Assembly: GCA_030430975.1 (NCBI GenBank)
Contig: JAUIKB010000274.1
Coordinates: 1 to 7,336 of the forward strand
Reading direction: 5' to 3'
DNA from: Polyangia bacterium
GTDB taxonomy: Bacteria > Myxococcota_A > Polyangia > Polyangiales > Polyangiaceae
Length of the DNA: 7,336 nucleotides
Positions 1 through 6,638 of the stretch are shown piece after piece (the first letter of the stretch is position 1; each line of letters opens with the position of its first letter). The notes beneath the pieces were generated by a model. It saw only the letters and a program-made list of their open reading frames with translations. It was not told the DNA's origin and did not search any database. Both the position numbers and the translations under genes were made by a program.

Positions 1-45
1 TGCCTTGTGAATTGTCAGTATGTCTGCTAACGACAGCAGTTCCAT
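1..45 (-). CDS. Start of an unidentified overlapping reading frame, cut by the left edge
   Basis: An ATG on the minus strand shares its first base with the last base of the kinase stop codon, giving a TAATG junction. The frame stays open for all 15 codons to the window edge and reads MELLSLADILTIHKA. TAATG and ATGA overlaps are typical of translationally coupled genes in bacteria, so this could be the next gene of the TetR-kinase operon. It could equally be the displaced continuation of the kinase gene after a frameshift, because the kinase ends in a helical, charged linker rather than a domain end. Fifteen residues are too few to recognise a family. The only support is the overlap and the open frame, and a frame this short can be open by chance. 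Confidence 0.35.
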   Translation of the reverse strand, partial: MELLSLADILTIHKA

Positions 46-2000
46 TAACCCAGCCGTTGATATAGTTCTTTGTTTTCGTCAAGAACTCGATCCAAGCGTT
101 CATCGCGAGAAGACAGCAACTCACGCACAGCGACAACGATGGCGGTGATGCGTCGCTCCAATACCGCCGCAACATCCACAACGGTGGACCGCCGCTCGAG
201 TACCGCCAACGCCACGGCAACCTCGAACGTATTCGGGTCCAGCGCATCGATCCGACGGCTCAACACCGCCTCGAGCGATTCCGCCGCGATGTCTCCGTGC
301 AGTTTCCAGCTGCCGGCCTCACGCCGGATCAGGCCCCGTTCTAGCGCCGAGCGGAGCGATTCCTGAAGCCACAACGGAGAGTGTCTGCGCCCGGCCAGGC
401 TGAGCGCCAGGTTCGCGCTCTGCAGAAACTCAGCTTCTCCGAACATCGAATCGATCAACTGCAGCGCCTCGACTTCTTTGAGTTCCCGCGTCTTTAACCT
501 CTGCGCGCCAATCTTATCCGCGAGCTCCGCGAGCTCCGGGGTGTAGCGACACGTAATGACGGTCCTGCAATGACACTCCTCGCGTTGAATCGCCTGCACC
601 AGATCCCATACCAACCGGACCACCTGGGTTGACGCAAAATGTAGGTCGCCAAACACCAGCACGCCGGGGGTGTCGCGCATTCGTGACTTCAGCGCGCGCG
701 CCAGCGCCAGAACGCGAAACTGACGAGCACGCTCCGGATCCAGAGCGATCGCGATTTTTTCGCCTGGCCCGAGCAAGCTGGGCAGTGAACGGGAGAGTTC
801 GATGCGATCGTCTTCTTCGAGCAGCACACCGATCGCCGGCGATACAATCGCTGCCGCCAGCGTCTGGAAGAACGCGTCAGGCGACTCATAGCGGTGAGCA
901 GTGACGTGGATGTACGAGCGGCCATCCAGCACCAGCCGTTGCCGCAGCTCCCGTACGATGCGCGACTTGCCGCTGCCCGCGTCGCCCTCGATTAGAACGA
1001 CGTCGCACATCGCCTCTGTGCCAGCGATGCGCTCAACCACGCCATCATACCCGACGAGTTTCGGAGACAAGACGTAGCTCGCCAAAGCCTGCCCGGTTTC
1101 CTTCGGAGCACTCACCCCGGCAGCCGCCGCCAACTCGATCAGGAGTTCCGCAGCGCTCGCGAAGCGATTGCCGGGGTCCTTTGCCATCAGCCTGAGAATC
1201 GCCGCGTCGGCGCGCGCACTTAGGCCGCGCACCCCCAGCGCAGGCGGCTCGCGCAACAGGTGAGCCGTCCAGACCTCGGTGGCCGATCCGTCGAATGGCG
1301 GGCGACCGCCTACGACCCGATAGAGCGTCACCCCCAGCGAATATAGGTCCGATCGGGCGTCACAGGGGCTACCCCGAATCGCCTCCGGCGACATATACCC
1401 GGTCGTGCCCTGACGCGTCAGGACGTCCGCACTACCCAGCCCACGAGCAATGCCAAAATCGAGGAGCCGCAGCTCTTCCCTCTCCAAATCCACCAAGATA
1501 TTCGCTGGCTTGATGTCGCCATGGAGAATACCCCGCGAGTGTAGGTAGTCGATCGCGCTGCAGAGTTGAGCGACCAAATGAATTCCGCGGGGCGACCCCA
1601 AATCGAGCGGCACCCGATCGAGACGCTCGCCGACGGCGATCGCCTGCGTTAAGTATGCGTAGCGCTCGTCTAGGACGCCGAAATCGAATACCGGTACCAA
1701 ACTCGGGTGCTTCAGGCTGGAGAGCAGCGCGAACTCTGCGCGGAGCGCGCGAATCGACACTCGATCGGCGTGATCGATGCGCTGCAGCTTGAGCGCCACG
1801 GGTTTGCCCGCCTCGTGTTTGTCGCGGACGCGATAGACGTCTCCGAAGCCACCTCGACCGAACAACCCATCCACAACGTAGCGATCCGCAATGACCTCGC
1901 CGGGCGACAGCTCGCCGAGTTCTGGCAGCAGCGACGACCCTGGACCATCGCTATCAACCTGGGTGCGTGTGTCCGGACCTGTGAAGCGATCGTCACTCAC
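45..2000 (-). CDS. Ser/Thr protein kinase fused to an AAA-type ATPase (PknK-like, short form)
   Basis: This 651-residue predicted cytoplasmic signalling protein joins a Hanks-type kinase to a P-loop NTPase. The kinase spans about residues 41-290. It has a glycine loop GRGGFGDV (48-55), VALK lysine K71, probable helix-C E89, the catalytic loop HGDIKPAN (160-167, D162), DFG at 181-183, SPE at 204-206 and SDLYSLG from 217. Glycine replaces the arginine of HRD, so it is a non-RD kinase. The ATPase has Walker A GDAGSGKS (339-346) and a Walker B-like stretch LVFGDLHF ending near 455. No membrane segment is seen. Proteins of this layout usually continue with several hundred residues of TPR or sensor domains. 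This one stops at residue 651 after a charged helix, with an overlapping frame beyond. The GTG start at 2000 is the first start codon after an in-frame stop, and no strong Shine-Dalgarno is visible. It lies 29 bases after the TetR gene and probably shares its transcript. Its substrate is unknown. Confidence 0.9.
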   Translation of the reverse strand: MSDDRFTGPDTRTQVDSDGPGSSLLPELGELSPGEVIADRYVVDGLFGRGGFGDVYRVRDKHEAGKPVALKLQRIDHADRVSIRALRAEFALLSSLKHPSLVPVFDFGVLDERYAYLTQAIAVGERLDRVPLDLGSPRGIHLVAQLCSAIDYLHSRGILHGDIKPANILVDLEREELRLLDFGIARGLGSADVLTRQGTTGYMSPEAIRGSPCDARSDLYSLGVTLYRVVGGRPPFDGSATEVWTAHLLREPPALGVRGLSARADAAILRLMAKDPGNRFASAAELLIELAAAAGVSAPKETGQALASYVLSPKLVGYDGVVERIAGTEAMCDVVLIEGDAGSGKSRIVRELRQRLVLDGRSYIHVTAHRYESPDAFFQTLAAAIVSPAIGVLLEEDDRIELSRSLPSLLGPGEKIAIALDPERARQFRVLALARALKSRMRDTPGVLVFGDLHFASTQVVRLVWDLVQAIQREECHCRTVITCRYTPELAELADKIGAQRLKTRELKEVEALQLIDSMFGEAEFLQSANLALSLAGRRHSPLWLQESLRSALERGLIRREAGSWKLHGDIAAESLEAVLSRRIDALDPNTFEVAVALAVLERRSTVVDVAAVLERRITAIVVAVRELLSSRDERLDRVLDENKELYQRLG

Positions 2001-2029
2001 GGTTGCTACAAGCCGCCCTCGATTAGAAG

Positions 2030-2722
2030 CTAACGCCCCTGCCGGCGCGAGCTACCCCGCCTTACCTGAGGTGGCTCACGGAGATACCCGTTGCTAATGA
2101 AGTCGTATATCTGTTGCGTTAGCGCATCCGCGCTGTCCGCGGATAAGCCCAGGGTAACCACTTGGTATAGTAACTCCTTGAGCGCACCTATGGTCAGGTA
2201 AGCCATTACCCGCGGTTCACCGTCGCCGACGATGCCGATCGCCTGGCCCTCGCGCAGACTCTCGGACAACAGCTGTACCACCTCGTCGTAGAACGTTGCC
2301 AGCTTGCGATCAAACGCCGAATCAAGCCCGGTCGCGTCGGTGAAGAGGATCTTGGTCATCGCGCGCTCATTGAGCGACACCGTCAAAATCGCGTGGATAT
2401 TATCGCGAACCTGTTCGGGCACCGGGCGCTGCGGCGCGTCGATAATGATCTTGGTGATTGCCATCGAAATGCGCGAGCTAAATCGATCGATCAATTCGGC
2501 GAACACCCCACGCTTGTCTTCGAAGTATAGATAGAACGTGCCGCGCGCGACGCCTGCCTTGGCAACGATGTCGTCGATCGTCGTTTGGTGATAGCCCTTG
2601 CGGGCAAATACGTCGCGAGCGGCCTCCAGTATCTGCTGGCGGCGCGCCGCTTTCGTCACCGGCTGCTTGCGCGCCGCTGACTGCTTCGCTGACTTCTTTT
2701 TCGATGAACGGCGGGCCGCCAC
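2030..2722 (-). CDS. TetR/AcrR-family transcriptional regulator
   Basis: This is a 230-residue, one-component DNA-binding regulator, most likely a repressor released by a small ligand. After a lysine/arginine-rich tail (residues 1-28) comes a textbook TetR helix-turn-helix at about 27-73: RRQQILEAARDVFARKGY, then TTIDDIVAKAGVARGTFYLYF with the recognition helix at 57-67, then the EDKRGVF turn. Residues about 80-213 are predicted all-helical and fit a TetR ligand-binding and dimerisation domain; the ligand cannot be read from sequence. The GTG at 2722 is chosen because an in-frame TAA lies 12 bases upstream; a later GTG at residue 22 would also preserve the helix-turn-helix. The gene is divergent from the activase gene across 223 bases containing two palindromes with matching half-sites. 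That is the usual arrangement for a TetR protein controlling itself and its neighbour. The link to those sites is inferred. Confidence 0.95.
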   Translation of the reverse strand: MAARRSSKKKSAKQSAARKQPVTKAARRQQILEAARDVFARKGYHQTTIDDIVAKAGVARGTFYLYFEDKRGVFAELIDRFSSRISMAITKIIIDAPQRPVPEQVRDNIHAILTVSLNERAMTKILFTDATGLDSAFDRKLATFYDEVVQLLSESLREGQAIGIVGDGEPRVMAYLTIGALKELLYQVVTLGLSADSADALTQQIYDFISNGYLREPPQVRRGSSRRQGR

Positions 2723-2775
2723 AGCAAATGATTACCCGGAGTCGATCGGTACGGCAACGGGCGCCGAAACGGCGG

Positions 2776-2803
2776 TTGACACTGACGTCAGCGCCCAGAT
2801 AAT
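2776..2803 (+). promoter_or_regulatory. Sigma70-type promoter for the activase operon
   Basis: TTGACA at 2776-2781 is a perfect -35 box. GATAAT at 2798-2803 matches the -10 consensus at five of six positions, with a 16-base spacer. The predicted transcript would start near 2810 and have a leader of about 135 bases before the ATG at 2946. The spacer contains the palindrome CTGACGTCAG directly after the -35 box, so a bound repressor would block RNA polymerase. I found no comparably good promoter on the minus strand for the TetR gene. Confidence 0.7.
2782..2791. promoter_or_regulatory. Palindrome in promoter spacer, candidate TetR operator
   Basis: CTGACGTCAG is a perfect 10-base palindrome lying between the -35 and -10 boxes. 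Its halves (ACTGAC and GTCAG once the left flanking base is included) match the arms of the larger inverted repeat at 2909-2932. Position and shared half-site suggest binding by the divergent TetR protein, which is inference. A 10-base palindrome alone could be chance. Confidence 0.45.
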
Positions 2804-2908
2804 CCGACGCCGCGCGCCCGACCGCGCTCAAATGTGTCGACAATTCCCATAGTTATGCGTCGAAAGCCGCAGGACTTGGTGCAGCCGGTCGCGCGTGCTG
2901 TACTCCTC

Positions 2909-2932
2909 GCGACTGACACGACCGTCAGTCGC
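2909..2932. promoter_or_regulatory. 24-base inverted repeat: candidate operator and/or leader hairpin
   Basis: The arms GCGACTGAC (2909-2917) and GTCAGTCGC (2924-2932) are perfect reverse complements around the 6-base centre ACGACC. As DNA this has the size and symmetry of a TetR-family operator. As RNA it folds into a hairpin that can be extended: CCTCG (2905-2909) pairs with CGAGG (2934-2938), leaving two bases bulged, for 13 base pairs in all. The outer pairing covers the Shine-Dalgarno of the activase gene. There is no following U-run, so it does not look like an intrinsic terminator. Confidence 0.7.
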
Positions 2933-2934
2933 AC

Positions 2935-2939
2935 GAGGT
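2935..2939 (+). promoter_or_regulatory. Ribosome binding site that fixes the activase start
   Basis: GAGGT lies six bases before the ATG at 2946, an ideal Shine-Dalgarno distance. This favours that ATG over the upstream in-frame GTG at 2895, which would place the start before the inverted repeat and add 17 residues unlike any activase N-terminus. Confidence 0.75.
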
Positions 2940-2945
2940 ATCCAA

Positions 2946-5900
2946 ATGGGCGACGCGCGAACTCTAATCATCGGCATGGACGTCGGATCCACCACCGTCA
3001 AGGCGGTGGTCATCGACCCAGACTCCGAGCGGATCCTCTGGAGCGATTACCAGCGGCACCACACCAAGCAGCCCGAGAAGGTGCTGGAGCTGCTGGAGGC
3101 TGTGCAAGCGGCCTTTCCGGAGCAACCCCACGACCGCTTCAAGATGTACCTGACGGGCAGCGGGTCGGGACCGATGGCGGAGCCCACCGGCGGCAAGTTC
3201 GTCCAGGAAGTGAACGCGGTAACGCTCGCTGTCGAGCGGCTTCATCCGGACGTGATGAGCGTGATCGAGTTAGGCGGCCAGGACGCCAAGATCATCATGT
3301 TCAAGGAAGACAAGAACACCGGCGCCAAAACGGCGATGGCGTCGATGAACGACAAGTGTGCATCCGGTACTGGCGCGACCATCGATAAGTGCATGATCAA
3401 AGTGGGCGCCGAGCCCGGCTACGCGACCTCTCTGCACTTCGATGACGCCAAGCTCCACCATGTTGCGGCCAAGTGCGGCGTGTTCGCAGAGACCGACATC
3501 GTCAACCTGGTCAAAACCGGCATTCCGAAGAACGAAGTGCTGTGCTCGCTCGCCGACGCGATCGTGATGCAGAACCTCAGCGTGCTGACGCGCGGCAACA
3601 CGCTCAAGGCCCGCGTACTGTTGCTCGGTGGTCCCAACACTTACCTGCCGTTCTTGCAGGAGTGTTGGCAGAAGCGCATCCCGGAGACGTGGCGCGACCG
3701 TGGTTACGACTACCCCAAGGACGTGCCGATCGAAGAGTTGATCTTCGTACCCGAAAACGCCGACCTCTACGCTGCGTTTGGCGCGGCCGTTTATGGCAAC
3801 GCCGAGGGCGGCGTCGCGGGTCAGTTCAAGGGTACCGATTCCCTGCGTGAGTTCATCACGCACGGTCGCCGGGCTCGCCTCGGCGAAACCGCCGGTCCGC
3901 CGCTGTCCGCCAACGCGACCGAGACCGACGAGTTCTGTGAAACTTACAAGGTTCCAAAGTTCGAGAAAGCGACCTTCGAGAAAGGTCAAGTTGTGCGCGG
4001 CGTGATCGGCCTCGACGGCGGCTCCACGTCGTCCAAGGCGGTGTTGGTAAGCGAAGACGGCGAGGTGCTCGTCAAAGCATACCAGCTCTCCAAAGGTAAC
4101 CCGATCCTCGACACTAAAGAGCTGCTGACCAAGATCCGCGATGACGTCGAGTCCCAAGGCGCGGCGATCGAGTGTCTTGGATTCGGAGCGACGGGCTACG
4201 CGGCAGACGTGCTCGAAGAGTGCGTGCTCGCAGACGTCAACGTCGTCGAGACCGTCGCTCACATGATGAGCGCCGTTCACTACTTCGGTGACGTTGACGT
4301 CATCTGCGACATCGGCGGTCAAGACATCAAGGTGCTGTTCATGAAGAACGGCGATATAGAGAACTTCAAGCTGTCGAACAGCTGTAGCGCTGGCAACGGC
4401 ATGTTGCTGCAAGCGATGGCAGACCAATTCGGTGTACCGGTCACAGACTACGCAAAGGTCGCATTCGAAGCCGACCTGGCCCCCAAGTTTAGCTACGGGT
4501 GCGCTGTGTTCCTCGACTCGGACAGAGTCAACTTCCAAAAAGAGGGCTTCCAGAAAGAAGAGCTCATGGCGGGACTCGCACAGGTGCTGCCCAAAAACGT
4601 ATGGCAGTACGTCGTGCAGATCCCGCGGCTGGCGTCGCTGGGCCGCAAGTTCGTGCTTCAGGGTGGCACCCAATACAACTTGGCCGCCGTCAAAGCGCAG
4701 GTCGACTACATCAAAGAGCGCGTGCCCGGCGCTGAAATCTACGTGCACCCGCATACAGGCGAGGCTGGTGCTTTGGGCGCCGCCATGGAGACGCTTCGAC
4801 GCTTCAAGCGCACCGGGAAGAGTCGCTTCATCGGCATCGAGGCCACGCTCGCCCTCGACTACACGACCAAGAACGACGAAGAGACCGTGTGTCACTTCTG
4901 CCCCAACGAGTGCAAGCGAACGTTCATCGACACTCAGCGCCCAGACGGCAGCACGACCCGCTACATCTCGGGGTTCTCCTGCGAGAAGGGTACCGTCGAA
5001 AGCAAGGAAGCGATGCTTCAGCTCGTCGCCGACCGCAAGCAGACCGCTGCCCAGTACCCGAACGTCGTCGACTACGAATCAAAGCGAGCTTTCACGTCCT
5101 GGCACAAGCCAACGCCAATGCCGACCGGCGACGACGTGATCGAAGACGTCCAAGTCACCAAGGGCCTGTTCCGTGTGAAGCGGAAGAAGGTCCGTCGCAA
5201 CTTTCAGGCGTCGCGAGCCGAAGCCCGCGCGCGGCGGGCGAAGGTGCGAGTTGGGATGCCCCGCGTGCTGAACATGTACAGCACAGCTCCGTTCTTCCGC
5301 GCCTACTTCGAGGCGCTGGGGCTCAAGAAGAACAACGTGCTGTTCAGCGACCAAACGGATGAGGACATGTGGGTCGAGGGCGGTAAGTACGGCTCGATCG
5401 ATCCGTGCTTCCCGAGCAAGTCGGTGCAGGCGCACATCCACAACCTGTTGTTTCACAAGCACGATCCGGACAAGAAGCGTCCACTCGACTTCATCTTCTT
5501 TCCGATCTTGACCCACGTTCCCAGCTTCGTAGAGGACACGATGGACAACACGTCGTGTCCGATCGTGGCGGGCACGCCCGACGTCATGAAAGCCGCGTTC
5601 ACGAAGGAGACCGACTTCTTCGCCACGCGAGGCATTCAGTACGTCGCTCCAGCGCTGTCATTCGCTGAGCCGACGTTCCTCGCACGGCGGATGTTCGAGA
5701 CGTGGCGTGACCTGCTCGAGATCACCGAAGACGAGAACGACCATGCGTGTAAGGAAGCGTGGAAGGCGCTCAACGCATTTCACGCCGACCTCGAAGACAA
5801 AGGTCGGGCGATCCTTGAAACCGTCGAAGCTGAAGACCGCATCGCGATCCTCGTGATCAATCGGCCCTATCACGCTGACCCGGGCCTCAACCACGGTATC

Positions 5901-6587
5901 CCCGAGGAATTTCAAGTTCTCGGATACCCGATTCTCAGCATCCGCTCGATTCCGAAGGACCCGGAATACCTCAAGAGGTACTTCAAAGAAGAACTCGAAT
6001 CCGGCGTCATGAAGTCGCCGCTCGAGCTCAATCACGTCTGGCCCGAAAACTACTCGGCCAACTCAGCGCAAAAGATCTGGGCGTGTGTATTCGCCGCTCA
6101 CCACCCGAACGTCGCGATCTTGGATCTATCGAGCTTCAAGTGCGGACATGATGCACCGACCTACGGGCTCGTAGATTCGATTCTACAGACCTCCCATACG
6201 CCGGCTGCCGCACTGCACGATCTGGATGCCAACAAGCCGGGTGGCTCGATCAAGATACGCGTCAAGACCTACGCTCACTCACTCCGACTGCGGGGCGAGG
6301 CGCTTGAGGACGTCGCTCGCAAGAAGGAAGAGCTCGCCGTCGCCATCGACAAGAAGCGCATCAGCCTGCTCGAGATGAAACAAAAGCAGCTCGCCGATCG
6401 GCAGCAGAACGATCCGTCCCTAGCGACGCAAATCGAGACGCTGCGTGAGAAGGTGCTCGCGTATGAGACGCGGGTAGCCCGAAAGCCTGAGCTGCCTAAG
6501 GGTGTCGTTCGCCTAGGCAAAAAGAAAAACGGCCAGATTGTCCCTACCCAATCCACTCAACCCGCTGCCGCACCACCAGCGGAATAA
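2946..6587 (+). CDS. Large 2-hydroxyacyl-CoA dehydratase activase-related protein (tandem BadF/HgdC ATPase plus COG3580/DUF2229 region)
   Basis: This 1213-residue predicted cytoplasmic iron-sulfur ATPase probably drives ATP-dependent low-potential electron transfer. Activase domain 1 (about 7-285) has phosphate motif MDVGSTTVK (11-19), ELGGQDAK (108-115), NDKC with C138 and KCGVFAE with C177. Domain 2 (about 352-615) has LDGGSTSSK (356-364), DIGGQDIK (455-462), NSCSAGNG with C480 and YGCAVF with C519. Each cysteine pair is 39 residues apart, as for C127 and C166 of Acidaminococcus HgdC, whose homodimer holds one [4Fe-4S] cluster. A cysteine set follows (C649, C652, C656, C679 in FSCEKG), then a DUF2229/COG3580-like region from about 768 to 1115 with VGMPRVLNMY, DPCFPSK (C821), TSCP (C871), NRPYHADPG and SFKCGHDAP (C1066). 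The tail has a charged, probably coiled-coil stretch (1117-1180) and a Pro/Ala-rich end. ATG 2946 has a good Shine-Dalgarno. A COG3581-like gene follows after 51 bases with no terminator, so an operon is likely. The physiological substrate is unknown. Confidence 0.93.
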   Translation: MGDARTLIIGMDVGSTTVKAVVIDPDSERILWSDYQRHHTKQPEKVLELLEAVQAAFPEQPHDRFKMYLTGSGSGPMAEPTGGKFVQEVNAVTLAVERLHPDVMSVIELGGQDAKIIMFKEDKNTGAKTAMASMNDKCASGTGATIDKCMIKVGAEPGYATSLHFDDAKLHHVAAKCGVFAETDIVNLVKTGIPKNEVLCSLADAIVMQNLSVLTRGNTLKARVLLLGGPNTYLPFLQECWQKRIPETWRDRGYDYPKDVPIEELIFVPENADLYAAFGAAVYGNAEGGVAGQFKGTDSLREFITHGRRARLGETAGPPLSANATETDEFCETYKVPKFEKATFEKGQVVRGVIGLDGGSTSSKAVLVSEDGEVLVKAYQLSKGNPILDTKELLTKIRDDVESQGAAIECLGFGATGYAADVLEECVLADVNVVETVAHMMSAVHYFGDVDVICDIGGQDIKVLFMKNGDIENFKLSNSCSAGNGMLLQAMADQFGVPVTDYAKVAFEADLAPKFSYGCAVFLDSDRVNFQKEGFQKEELMAGLAQVLPKNVWQYVVQIPRLASLGRKFVLQGGTQYNLAAVKAQVDYIKERVPGAEIYVHPHTGEAGALGAAMETLRRFKRTGKSRFIGIEATLALDYTTKNDEETVCHFCPNECKRTFIDTQRPDGSTTRYISGFSCEKGTVESKEAMLQLVADRKQTAAQYPNVVDYESKRAFTSWHKPTPMPTGDDVIEDVQVTKGLFRVKRKKVRRNFQASRAEARARRAKVRVGMPRVLNMYSTAPFFRAYFEALGLKKNNVLFSDQTDEDMWVEGGKYGSIDPCFPSKSVQAHIHNLLFHKHDPDKKRPLDFIFFPILTHVPSFVEDTMDNTSCPIVAGTPDVMKAAFTKETDFFATRGIQYVAPALSFAEPTFLARRMFETWRDLLEITEDENDHACKEAWKALNAFHADLEDKGRAILETVEAEDRIAILVINRPYHADPGLNHGIPEEFQVLGYPILSIRSIPKDPEYLKRYFKEELESGVMKSPLELNHVWPENYSANSAQKIWACVFAAHHPNVAILDLSSFKCGHDAPTYGLVDSILQTSHTPAAALHDLDANKPGGSIKIRVKTYAHSLRLRGEALEDVARKKEELAVAIDKKRISLLEMKQKQLADRQQNDPSLATQIETLREKVLAYETRVARKPELPKGVVRLGKKKNGQIVPTQSTQPAAAPPAE

Positions 6588-6638
6588 GCGGCCAATTCAG
6601 TCTCGAAAAACCTCGTAGAAACGTAGTCAGGAATCATC

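Noticed and set aside
2723..2765. Promoter for the TetR gene (TTGCCG and TAATCA, 17 apart, on the minus strand)
   Set aside because: The -10 candidate matches the consensus at only two positions and lies six bases from the GTG start, so it cannot be supported.
2835..2842. TGTCGACA palindrome in the leader
   Set aside because: It is an eight-base palindrome with no relation to the GTCAG half-sites and no promoter context; this is expected by chance.
2478..2843. 121-codon minus-strand frame overlapping the TetR start
   Set aside because: It is a shifted reading of the TetR helix-turn-helix region. The TetR frame itself carries the clear family signature.
2905..2938. Hairpin as an intrinsic terminator
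   Set aside because: The stem is strong but no run of U follows and the activase ATG lies immediately downstream, so an operator or leader hairpin is more plausible.
2895..2945. Upstream GTG start extending the activase by 17 residues
   Set aside because: The extension MLYSSRLTRPSVARGIQ does not resemble an activase N-terminus and runs through the inverted repeat. The ATG at 2946 has a well-spaced Shine-Dalgarno and starts just before the first phosphate motif.
2834..3388. 184-codon plus-strand frame overlapping the start of the activase gene
   Set aside because: The translation is arginine-, glycine- and histidine-rich with no domain, as expected from an out-of-frame reading of a GC-rich gene. 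It overlaps the true conserved N-terminus.
3270..4895. Open reading frame of 541 codons on the minus strand inside the activase gene
   Set aside because: It lies wholly opposite a strongly conserved coding region. Its translation is repetitive in V, L, D, H and R, as expected from the antisense of GC-rich codons, and no family is recognisable.
6588..6638. Possible terminator or separate promoter between the activase and COG3581-like genes
   Set aside because: The 51 bases hold no stable hairpin and no promoter-like pair of boxes. Only a short direct repeat CGTAG-AAA-CGTAG was seen, so the two genes are taken as one operon.
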